Shown: positions 24,708-34,942 of the stretch, piece by piece
How positions within the stretch are numbered: position 1 is the first letter of the stretch
Layout of the letters: each line of letters opens with the position of its first letter
DNA from: Exophiala sp. HKRS030
Lineage: Eukaryota > Ascomycota > Eurotiomycetes > Chaetothyriales > Herpotrichiellaceae
Length of the DNA stretch: 64,000 bases
NCBI GenBank assembly: GCA_023897205.1
Contig: JAHWDD010000003.1
Location: forward strand, 3,413,665 to 3,477,664
Reading direction: 5' to 3'
Made by a program: the position numbers and the translations under genes
The notes under the pieces: generated by a model
Seen by the model: the letters and a program-made list of their open reading frames with translations, nothing else
Databases searched by the model: none
Told to the model about the DNA's origin: nothing

Positions 24708-26189
24708 TCACTTATGATCTTGTGTCTTGGGCCGGCTGGACGAGTCCACATCGCACCAATCGTTTTGGCGACCTTCACATGAGGCAGAACACACTAAGCG
24801 CCGAAAAGGTACTGGTAACATTTGCTGAGTAGATGGCGGTATTGTATTCCCCACGGGTTGAATAGCCCACCACTCCAACCACTCTTCTCCAGCGATCACG
24901 AGTGTCCGGTGACATTTTGTGCATTGTCGTTCAGGTTGGTACGAGAGGAGTCTCAAGTTATCGAGAACGGTCTGTGGTGAGTCGTGAGGCATCACAGTCG
25001 ACAGATCTGTCTGGGACTTTGAAAGAAGTTTCGACAATTGTCGGAGAACAGTCTCAGTTAGCGGTGGTACTGCCGTTTTGGTGATGTAGAACCTGAAATT
25101 GTTCAATTTCCCTCGAGCTTTGGTGCGATACAGGGTGGTAGGAGTGATATCACTTCGAAAAGGGACGATTGTGTGGCAGGTAAACCCGTTTGAAGACGAA
25201 ACCCCATTTTCAAAACTTTCTTCCATTCCTCTCCAAGGGTTCGGGTTGGCAATGAGGGTATTTAGGTTGTGGAACTTTGCAAGTTCGATGATTTCGAACG
25301 GCAGCTCATTCAGCTGATTGCCAGCAAGATTCAAGCTTTCAAGATTGACCAACTCCCGTATCGAAGGTGGTATGCTCGTTATATTGTTGTGTCTCAGCGA
25401 AAGAACCCGAAGGTTTTGTAGTGTGAGGATCGGGGAAGGAAGTTGAGTCAAGAGATTGCTGGCCAAATAAAGTCGTAACTTGACTTCGAAGTCGCTGCCT
25501 ACGTCAAGCATACCAGGAACAATATCGGCCTGTTTGCTCAAGGTTTGCAGCTTGGTCAACTCGTCTGGTAAGCTTAACAGACCCATGTTTCTGTGAAGAT
25601 GTTAGCATGATAAACCAACTGTATGACACATAGAAACTGACGACAAATCAACATCCTCCTTGCCTACTTCAAGAGCTTGGTGCACGATTCTCCTGACTGG
25701 TTCATGTTCGTCCGGTGCCAGCGTTGATTGCGGACGTCGATAGCTTTTTGCTTTAGGTGTTGTTTGAACCGACTGACTGGAGAAGAGTGGACTCTTCGCC
25801 TTCATGGCCTGTTGTTGGTCTCGTAGGAATTCATCCTCAAGTCCTATTGAATCACTAGACAAGGCTTCGTCACTTGTCTCACTGCCCATGAAAATGCCGG
25901 AATCATAGTTTCTCTTGAACTCGCGTTTCTTGCCGACAGCGACATGATGCTGATGACTCCACCAAGATCCTTGGTATGTCTTTTTCTTGCGTTTGCCAAT
26001 TGAATAGTTTTCTGCACCTGGGGCTTGTTCGTCGCTGGAAAACAGTGCAGGGTCGCTCGAAGTGGCAAAGTCATCATCCTGATCAGCTCGAGACCTTTTG
26101 CGAAGTAAATGAGAGGATTGGGCGGGGTGGGGCGGTTGGGTTGGCTTGCGAGCAGAAGCTGGCATGGGAGGTAGGTCGATGTCATCCAT
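24708..26189 (-). CDS. Leucine-rich-repeat protein with C-terminal Cys-pair (zinc-like) tail
   Basis: Exon 1 is 26189-25642 and exon 2 is 25590-24708. The 51-nt intron 25641-25591 starts GTCAGT, has branch GCTAAC and ends TTCACAG. The splice restores a perfect LRR start (DLSNMGLLSLPDEL), and the total is 476 aa. Residues 1-180 are low-complexity, basic/acidic and Ser-rich (nuclear-like KRKKKTYQ). Residues about 180-290 hold four to five LRRs of the L..L.L..N.L..LP type. Near the C-terminus CTKCH and, about 50 residues later, CSASC could bind one Zn2+. The family is widespread in filamentous fungi without a known function; LRRs suggest a scaffold. A (GGT)n run at 26335-26354 lies in the promoter/5' leader. 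Confidence 0.82.
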
Positions 26190-26334
26190 TGTCAAATATG
26201 AGGCGAGATGCTTGGGGAGATTTGGAGATTCAGCAGGCAGAAGGAATTAGCATCACCGGTGAGGAACTCAAACAGAAATCATGAGTCAAGAGGACCTTGA
26301 GGATATGATGGATTGTAGTCTGCCGCCGCCGCTG

Positions 26335-26354
26335 TTGGTGGTGGTGGTGGTGGT
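26335..26354. repeat. (GGT)n trinucleotide repeat upstream of LRR gene
   Basis: Short GGT microsatellite about 150 bp upstream of the LRR gene's ATG. Confidence 0.8.
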
Positions 26355-27901
26355 CATCGTCGAGGTCGTCTAACCGCCGCGATGAGGGCACAGTTGACGC
26401 GCGCTTTGTTGATTGCGCCTTCTGCGGGCACGCGACTGCTGGCTTAGTCATCAAGTGTGGCTGAACTTAAAGTTTGTGGCATCACCAGCCTCAACTCCGC
26501 AGGATCTTGCCCTTTGAGTCTGGGGTTGCCAATGCGACAAGTAGCTGACGGTGATGGATATGAGAGTCTGTGATTGTTCTCGAGCTGTGCTCGTCTAAAA
26601 TGCGTGAGGCACAGGTCACGTATAGTTGACATCGTCAGGAATGGATGCTGATTATGCTTGGTCCGAGGGTTCATGTTGAGCAAGAAGAAATGCACGGCCG
26701 GCGAACAGGTTGTGTCTTGTCAGTCGAGGCTCAAGATTCCCCAGGTCTTTACGTGAGATGAACAGTCAAGAGAATAATGATGCCTTTATCCTGACGCGAA
26801 TGCCATTGCCGGACCATGTGGCTTTTGAAACCCGATCTGTCACCACTGCCAATCGTGGTCAGTGTCAGTGTCATCGGCGATCATGACAGTGGAGTAAAGC
26901 ACAGACCTGGAAGCAATCAACGTCATAACTTCATTAAGAAATTCAACAATCTTATACCCTCCCAAGTCCTCGGACTATTGTGTGCGCGGTGAAGAATATG
27001 TTCGCGCTCGAGCCTATTGCGTGATAGACCGGGTAGAATAAAGTGGACCGTGGCCACGTTGTTGGTACCGGAAGCTGTACCATGGGAAGGGCACAGGATG
27101 TGTAGGCTGGTATGTGCGCTGGAAGGTGTCATACCTTGTTGCAAGGAGCAGAAACATTCTTCCATGATCTTGTCCTAGGTTCGAAGCTCATCACTGCGAC
27201 TCGTGACAAAATCCTTTTGACAGAATGACTCGTCCTGGACGACAGAAGCGTGACGAAGTTCAAAAACAAAACATGTTACAATGACTATATTATCACTTGA
27301 CACATCAACCCCTGGGTTATGGATGTTCACAAGACGTGAAACATTCGAATGGCTATATACCACCAAGAAACTGGGACTCGCTAAGATGCTCCAAAGAGAG
27401 CCATAGTGTCATATCTGTCGTGTCCATGGTGTCCAATATGGTAGTTTCCATGCTCCTATTCCTAATCTTTGCTCCTCCCATGAGTATATATACACCCCAG
27501 ATCAGCCACGATGCACACGCTGTCTGGCGCTGCATCTGCTCTGCACCAACCTCGATCGTTATCAGGTTGTTGTGTTGTAGAATAACGCGACGATGAGATC
27601 GTGCCTTCCCGACGCCCCTGGCGCGAAATGAAACTCTCCTCAAACCCCTCCGTTCCCCGATTCATAAACAATCATGACCAGCTAGGATCAATGACAAAGC
27701 TGAGACCACCATCCTCTGTAGGCTTTCGACTTCTCCCAGGAACGAACTCGCGCTGGGGTATCAAAAGCACAAATTCGATGACAAACACATCGGATGAGCA
27801 AGCTAGTGCTCTAAAATTGACACAGTCAAGAAACATGGAAAGAAATATTGTTCAAGTCGACTGTATACTGGATCGGTCGACATTGCGTGTGGAGAGCATG
27901 T
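26355..27901. other. Intergenic, no gene supported
   Basis: Lies between the LRR gene promoter and the 3' end of the GPI-protein gene. Short frames occur on both strands, none with domain, start-context or intron support. Confidence 0.5.
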
Positions 27902-28279
27902 TTATAATGAACCCAAGGCCATTGCCGCAGCGCCGGCAAGAGCCGCCATGGCAAGGTTGACTTCGTAGAGGCTTGCAGCGCCCGTTGCTGTTGCAACTGC
28001 GACTGTGGTTCTTGTCGAATTGGTACCCGATCCCGTGATGGAAGCTCTCGATGTTGACGCAGCAATGGTAGTCGCATTGTATCCGGTAGGGTGTACAGAT
28101 TCTGTGCTTGTGACTGTGACATTTGCCCATGTCAAGGTTTTGGTGACGGTAAGTGTGGTTGAGAGGGAGGATGTGAGTGTGATGGTAGTCTCGCTGGTGA
28201 TGCCACCTGATGGAGCAGTAGCGAGAGTGGTAGGCGCCAGTAGCAGAGCCACGGCTGTAATGATGGTAGAGAAGCGCAT
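27902..28279 (-). CDS. Small GPI-anchored, Ser/Thr-rich secreted protein
   Basis: The start is the ATG at 28279 (MRFSTIITAVALLLAPTTLA), which gives a textbook signal peptide; the open frame extends upstream only through a leader-like region. The 125-aa product has a signal peptide (1-20), then a Thr/Ser/Val-rich body ('TVTKTLTWANVTVTSTES') with several N-x-S/T sites. It ends in a small-residue GPI omega region (TGAAS) followed by a hydrophobic tail (about the last 18 residues, Ala/Leu-rich). Such proteins are cell-wall or plasma-membrane-bound mannoproteins. No catalytic domain is present. Confidence 0.8.
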   Translation of the reverse strand: MRFSTIITAVALLLAPTTLATAPSGGITSETTITLTSSLSTTLTVTKTLTWANVTVTSTESVHPTGYNATTIAASTSRASITGSGTNSTRTTVAVATATGAASLYEVNLAMAALAGAAAMALGSL

Positions 28280-31200
28280 TCTGGTGGATGAAGGATGAGA
28301 TATTGGTTTATTGGGTTTGCGCGCAAATGCGCTTGAGGCAACTGCTGGTTGCGATAATTGCTTGAAGATTGCGATTGTAGTTGGTGTGATATTCTGAGAG
28401 CGAGAGTTGCGAGCTTGAAAGAGCACTGCTCAATATCTGGAATCAAACGTTTGAACAGGCTGAGAGGGAGCTCAGTACTTCGGACGACAGCATAAAACTG
28501 TCAAAGGACGACAAGGTGTGTGCAAGACAGAGGTGTGGAGGAAGAAGCTCGCCGGTGCGGCATGAGTGATTAGTATATGGGATGGGGCAGAGAAGACTCT
28601 GGTAGAGGACGATTTAGTGCCATGGTCGTCGGGACATGGCTGGGTGGCACTACGACAGTAGTAGTGACCCTAGAACCGACGAGGAGTAGACCGGGAGGTC
28701 GACCAGGTCGATGGTCAGATTGCATTTGAGCATTAGCTTGAACGAGCTCGTTGAGTGGCCACGAGTAGCCTGTTTTGGTTGATTGCGCCGGGGGACGATT
28801 GAGAAGCGGGTTGATGTGGGAAAGGAAAAGATTTCACAAAGTCGAGAGGGACGGAAGATCCAACCAATGTGCGGTGAGGCAATTTCCCCGAAGACTCCAC
28901 TAGAGATATCGGCGGGTCAGAGGACGACCAGGGTCTGTGTTAAGTGTGGTTGCCCTTCGTGTGGAATGATTGGCTGAATAAGAGTTAGCAGTGACTTAGG
29001 CTGTGGTTGGTGCCTGACTAGCCACTTAGTGCCAAGTTTAGTGCCAGGTACCAGCCAGTAGATGCCGGCTTAGTGCGTTGTTAGGTCAGGAACGCGCCAA
29101 ACCTACTGGAAACACAATCTGCAAGAGAACAGCGAATGGCGCTAAACCCACGCTAGGATCGGAAGAGGACAAGTTGAGGCGCCGCTAAGTGCCTGGAAAT
29201 GCGTGGAAATGCTCTAAAGACCCATTAAGTGCCCCAGTCACTCGCAGTCGAGATTTCATCATTTTGCCTTCCTGGTGGTTGTCCAGTAAGACTTCAAGGA
29301 ACGGTTGCATTAGTGGAGCCTTGCTCATCGGGATTTGGGAGTGTTTGACCAACCCTTTCTTGCCCCTCAACAACTTGACCTGGAGAGTCGTCGTCAGAGA
29401 GATGCTCGCTGCTCACTGCCGACTGCTCACTGCCCAGATTTGCTCGGAGTTGATCAAGGTCGCGTGCACTGGTTTGCCGCTTGTCATGCTTGCACTCTCG
29501 GTTCGGGCCTTTGGCTGCGTTGGCCCTTCAACTGAACTCATCTTTCCAAGTTTTACCCGCCCGTTTGATGACCTGTTCAATTTAACCTGCAGCCGACAGA
29601 AGATTCTTCCGTGTCGCATCAAGGCCATCGCTGGGAAGACGACAAGTTGACAACAACGTTGGAGATCGTGTAACCATGAATCGTTTACCGCCTGGAGGGC
29701 TGGAGAGCTGTTGACTCGTTGCGGCTCTCCCAACTCTCATCGTGAAACTGTCAAGTTTTTTGTGCTATTTCTACCACAGAGAGAAAGACCGAGAGCACTC
29801 TCTGACAAGCTAGCTGGGTTCTCGGGTTCGCAAGATCTCCCGTTTATTGGTCGCATACCACCTACTGTAGGTCCACGTGTTCTTTTAGCCAGATGTACTT
29901 CCCTGTGCTTGACCGCAGGAATTGCGTTTCAGTCATCCCTGCCACGCCCTGCATCCTATGGTCACGCAAAGGAGGACCTTCACGGACCTTCTCCTGTTTT
30001 CGTCTGTAGGCTCGTTGAGTTAATCCTTCATTTTACAGAATCGACACGAGCTAATCAAGGCTCAACTATCAATGTATTACTGAGGACTTCATCTCTTGAA
30101 GACCTCGTCGCCAAGGAGTGACTTCGCGATAACGAGCCTCACTATTTACTAGTAACTTCTCTAGTACATAGTGATGGTCAAATATCACGTACCACTCTGG
30201 TCTACGGCTCTCGCAACGGGCATGCAATCTCTCAATCGCACTGACTGCGGTAAGATCTGCGACACTATGGGGTAGTAGGGGAGATGTGGCCCTTGTTGGT
30301 GGGGCCTGGGCATTTTCACTAAGGCTCTCCATGATATGCAGGCACTTTGGTAATGATAAATGGCGACTTGTAAGTTCATACTTGGTTGGCAGACTAGTAG
30401 CAAAGCGTCGGCTCATCATGGCAAAACAGTCTTAACGTGATCACCACTCCTCACTCTTCTCCTGACCTGCAACACAAACGGAAGAAATCAAGTTTAGGAG
30501 TAGACGACCTCAGGACGGCGCTTCCCCAGAAAGAGACTCTTGCGTGAAAGTGAGACCAAAACAGCCACCACCAGCGCCACAAGTCACGTGCAGAGCTAGT
30601 CTTATCCCTTTAACCATGCCTTCCGTTCGAAAAGGAAACTCGGTGTGGTATGTTCAAACAGGAGTAGTGAGTTCAACTATTCGAGACATAGTATGCAGCT
30701 TGCTCAAACTTTCTGCTTTGCAAATGAGCTTTGAAGGAGTACGGAGGCAATGTGTACAGATGATTGATGGTCACGTGATATACCAGCCCACGAGTCAGTG
30801 GTTATGATGTGTGCCCGCATAGCGACAATTCTTCGTCTATCTCCTCCAATGAACAAACTAATCAACACGCTCGTGTTATTCAAGGCGAATGAACTCCAAG
30901 GTCAGCCTGGCACTGGAAAAGAAGAGATAAGTCCACATCATGTATTTTCCCCTTTCTTGACGAAGCCACTGTGTGTTCTGAGCACCGCAGGTTTCAGGCA
31001 ATAGTCTTTGCAGAGGCACGTGAGTTGCCATGACCATGCGCTGGCAGCATGCACGCCACTTGCATCTGGCACGTTCAATAAATTAGGCTTGATTGGACTA
31101 CGTTGAACAGCCGCAGGACCAAAAAATGAGGCGAACGCGTTGTAACTTGCCGGAATTTCAGGTTCCTTGTGTGATTGCAGTCCAGTTCCTCAGCTTGTCA

Positions 31201-31297
31201 AACGAGATACTAGGGAAACTCCCCACTACCTGTGAACATACATGCTCTAGAAAACTATAGCTTGAATCAAACTAGCTGCACAAAGCTCTCATCAAAT
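28280..31297. other. 3-kb intergenic stretch with a recurring TTAGTGCC/TTAAGTGCC motif
   Basis: No gene is supportable. The motif TTAGTGCC or a close variant occurs at 28614-28621, 29026-29033, 29038-29045, 29070-29077 (last base differs), 29185-29193 (CTAAGTGCC) and 29225-29233 (TTAAGTGCC). Five copies are packed into about 210 bp. A 153-codon plus-strand frame at 29189-29650 and its minus-strand partner look like chance frames. Confidence 0.45.
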
Positions 31298-32709
31298 ATG
31301 TCGGTGGTTCCTCCACAAGCGCCACGTGCTATGAGGCAGTCTAAAGACACCGACCCACCGATGTCTTCCCTGGAGCTTGAAGTCCACAATACGGCGATGA
31401 AGTTATACCCAAGGCTGACGCTGCTCGAAGCTTTGTCAGGGGTCAAAGATGGTCATAGACCTCGGGAGAAATCTCGTGACGATGCTTGGGAAGCTCGCAG
31501 AGACTTTCTTGATTCGTTTGCATACCTCTGCGATACCGAGAAAGGGGAGCAACCGTGACTGCTACCGCGCTACAGAGGCGCCTTCACGGCAACACCCTCT
31601 GGCTGGCAGCAAATGAGGGAATTAAGAACGACATAAAGTTGTATGCTGAGGCTATCCTGCTGAAGCTGAGAGAAATGGAATTCAAACCTCAAGATGCCGT
31701 GGAGGAGGACATTTTCAAGCTGGTTGTCGAGAAGTGTGAACTTCGAATTCAATTCTATGTAGGCAAAACGCAAGAGTATGCAAGGAATTGCAGAATGCAG
31801 CTGAGGCAAGAACCGCGAGACGATCATGGTCTGGTATTATTGGTTTACGCTGAAGACTTCTGCTGATACTTGATAGTGAGATTGCTTCGGTCAAAATTCC
31901 GAAAACTTTCGGAGCCATCAGCCAGTATGACGACAAGTAACCTCATTGACTTTTGCTATGCTATGCGAGGCAGGGAAGTCGACGAGATTAGGAAGAAGTC
32001 CCGGGACCCAGGAGACGACTTCAGCAGCCTAGCACATTATGTGGGTCGTCTAGGTGCTACTCGTTCTTGCACGAATGCTATTGTCAGTGCTGTGACCAAA
32101 ATTGATTCTCTTCGCAGATTACCCGTCGATGTTCGCACTCTGCAGGCACCAAAGGTTCGGGAGGTGACGATTGGTCAAGAATACACAAGTCCTTATGAGA
32201 TTGTATGGGCGATCTGCAACGAGACCACCTTCAAGAACCCAGTGCAAATTCAGTCTGCGCTTCAAAATATTGTTACCCTTGACCTTCCCCCAAATCACAA
32301 GATCCGCAAGACTCTGGCTTCTCGCCAACCCATTATTACCCGGGTACACGCTGAACTACAGATTGCGGACAAATTCAGTCGTAACCAGTACATGGAATTT
32401 GTGGACGATGACAAATATATTGGTTGCAGTAAGCCTGCCTGTTACTTCTGCTACAATTGGCTCTCTCTTCATAAACACCAGTACGTGTTGCCAGCAGCGC
32501 ACAATAGAATCATTCTCGGTTGTCGCGCATTCGACGATGACATTAATGCAGCGGGCGCGACGATCTTGAAGGAAATGTACACAAAGTTGTGCGGAAGACT
32601 CGATCAAGATATCCTAGGATTTCTGCTCAATTCCCATTCTGAAGTAGGACAGGTTCGACATCATTACATGTCGACCGAGGGATCAAGTCATGCGCCAAGT
32701 CAACTCTGA
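31298..32709 (+). pseudogene. OTT_1508-like nucleic-acid deaminase family, frame broken three times
   Basis: Protein-like sequence runs from the ATG at 31298 to the TGA at 32709 but uses several frames. Breaks fall at the G-run 31544-31547, at about 31855-31870 and at about 31935-31945. No GT-AG intron reconciles them. The long 3' frame contains RVHAELQIADKF (about 32344-32379) and GCSKPACYFCYNW (about 32424-32462). Together these are the H-A-E ... C-x3-C (PACYFC) zinc/catalytic signature of the deaminase superfamily as seen in the fungal OTT_1508-like family. The first break fits one lost G. The second and third are not homopolymer slips, so I call this a pseudogene rather than an assembly error. 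It lies 2.2 kb upstream of an NLR gene on the same strand. Confidence 0.75.
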
Positions 32710-33538
32710 GGGATGTGTGGATCGCTATCTTCGTATCATAAGTACTGAGAGTTTTGTTCATCTGTGATTTTGACGTTAATCTACATTACCTCCCAAAAGC
32801 TGTGACCACAGTTAGGCGTGTCTTCCTATGCCTCTTCCTATCTAATGGGAGCCATGCAAGCCAAATTGAGGAGCCAGCACCGAAGATCCTGGCAGCCCGA
32901 GTTTCAGTCACTCTTCAATGCATCATATAGAAGGGGAGTTGAGGCTCGCGAGGGGAGCAATGAATACTCAACGTCGGGTTCGATATCTCACTGTGCCAAT
33001 GAGAAAATCTGCGAGACGGTATTGGGGGATTCATGACCACCGATATCAGCCTTAGTAGCGATCTATGGCCAGGGGAGATATTACACGGAATTCCTACATG
33101 AGGTATCTAGATCTATGGGTGGCAGATTCCAAAGTCGATCTCGCTGATACGGGGCTGACGATCGCGAGCGGATTGCTCATCCGCTTTGTGGCGAACCAGC
33201 CAAAGTAGTTGCAGTTCAAAGACTAGCGTCGCTGCGTGTCAGTTCACATTTAGTAACCAGGTTGCGGTCCATCTTATGAGTCACCAAATTGCAAAGATTC
33301 ATGCACATTGTAAGGGAGTGGGATATTCCTTCAGCCTGATATATATATTTGGAATGTGGGTCTGAGGGATGTTGAGTTTCGACCGCATGGAATCTCACTT
33401 GCGTGAAACAGTCCGTCCTAACGAGAGCTGACTTACTTCGAAGGCATGAACAGCACTACGCCACAAGCACCACGAAGTTCTATAATTACTTGAGAATAAA
33501 ACCCCAAAGCGGGCATAAGTGTGTCTTGATTCTGGACT
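32710..33538. other. Intergenic, no gene supported
   Basis: Nothing with domain or splice support between the deaminase remnant and the 3' end of the metalloprotease gene. Confidence 0.5.
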
Positions 33539-34348
33539 CTAGACTGTGTCGATCAATGATGCTGCTCCTTCCCGCTTCTTTCCTTCAGTCTCCTCGATAA
33601 TTGGCAAGGACGACTTCTCCTTTGGGTCCTCCTTCCTCGACAGTGACAGGGCGAATTTGTCCCAAAGCGACTTCACATCCTGTCCGCCGCACATTTCTCT
33701 CCAGAAATCTTCTTCGACGTAGCTGTTTCTTAGATGCTGATTCATCCTTACAACGATGTCTTTGCCAAACTCCTCCTCTAACCACTCCAAGAAATAGCCT
33801 GTGACCTCATATCCCGAATCCCACTGGCACCCCTCACATCTTTTCCGCCAATGCGGTGGCCCTAGGCCCGCTTTCAGTCTCACCCAGTCAGCAACACCCT
33901 CGATTAGTCCCCCGTTACAACTGTGTTCGCCGTTCCACTGCCACACATGTACCATCTCATGAACCACCACGCCAGTGATCTCACTTGTCAGAAGCTCGGT
34001 ATCAATGCCTTCGATGTACTCGGTGTTGAAGTGAATTTCCTTGTGCTCAAAATCGATATCCTTGCCTGTCGTATATGCAACTCCTGCGAACTCGCGCAGG
34101 ATGAGCGTCACAGACCGAACACCAGGGGTACTTAAGTGTCCAGGAGTCAAAACATCGTGCACAGTCTTGATTGCTGCCTCTAGAATTTGCGCGGGGTCGA
34201 CTGACGACAAAAATCTTTTAGAGCCTTCAGAGGAGAGATCGCGAATCTCCAGGCGAGTTAGCGGAAGAGCTAATGGTTCATCGCCGTTGATGTCACTAGA
34301 TGTTGTTGCTGGTGTGGCTGCTTCCCCATGGGGCGGTAAGGCTGGCAT
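33539..34348 (-). CDS. BSP (basic secretory protein)-family putative zinc peptidase
   Basis: A single exon of 269 aa. The first in-frame ATG is at 34348 (MPALPPHGEA); a TTG nine bases upstream is not a likely start. Residues 130-134 form HEMVH, the zinc-peptidase HExxH helix, followed by VWQWNGEHSCNGGLIEGVAD. This is the conserved core of the plant/fungal BSP family (Peptidase family of the M-clan HExxH type). Members are thought to be defence-related peptidases. No signal peptide is evident, so it may act inside the cell or be secreted unconventionally. It is divergent from the NLR gene at 34.9 kb, with about 590 bp shared between the two start codons. Confidence 0.82.
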   Translation of the reverse strand: MPALPPHGEAATPATTSSDINGDEPLALPLTRLEIRDLSSEGSKRFLSSVDPAQILEAAIKTVHDVLTPGHLSTPGVRSVTLILREFAGVAYTTGKDIDFEHKEIHFNTEYIEGIDTELLTSEITGVVVHEMVHVWQWNGEHSCNGGLIEGVADWVRLKAGLGPPHWRKRCEGCQWDSGYEVTGYFLEWLEEEFGKDIVVRMNQHLRNSYVEEDFWREMCGGQDVKSLWDKFALSLSRKEDPKEKSSLPIIEETEGKKREGAASLIDTV

Positions 34349-34942
34349 GGCGGACAATCGGGATCGCTTTTGATTTTGACCACAGAAGGCGGAGGTTGAC
34401 GGATATTCATAGGCAAGTTACAATTTAGAAGTGCAAAATCTGTCATCTACAAACCTACCACCAGTCTGCAAGAAAGGATACCTCTCGTGCCTTAGCGCTT
34501 GGGGCTCAAGCCTCATGGTTGCCGCAATTTCTCGATTCTTACGACTGCTCTTCAGGGAACGTTGGTGTCGCACATCGAACATGTTCAGGCGTGCCAGTAG
34601 CGAGTACAGCCCACCCACTACTCTGAAACGAAACGTTGCACTAACTAACCGGTGATAGCCATGCTCAAGAGGCTGACAAATATTGCAGTGAGTGGCCGCG
34701 CTGAGTCTCCGGCACGAAGCGAGCCCCTCCCGCACTCCTTGGTTAACAATAGACTTTGGGGGCCGGTCGCATCAACAGTCAGCTGCCTGGTGAACCATGA
34801 TAGCCTGATAGGAATTCTCACAAATCCGTGGATTTTATGTTTCGGATTTCTTCACATAGTCATATCAGGCGCACTGGTGACCTGACTTTGTATTCAACTT
34901 CATATGGCCTAGGCGTATTGGAATGGCGTGAACGCACTCAAC
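34349..34942. promoter_or_regulatory. Shared divergent promoter region (BSP peptidase / NLR)
   Basis: About 590 bp between two divergent start codons. No strong motif was recognised. Small frames in it overlap on both strands and are taken as noise. The ATG at 34923 in the NLR leader is followed at once by a stop (ATGGCGTGA), a minimal two-codon upstream frame. Confidence 0.4.

Noticed and set aside
29189..29650. 153-codon plus-strand frame in intergenic DNA
   Set aside because: No start context, domain or intron; competing frames of similar length on the other strand.
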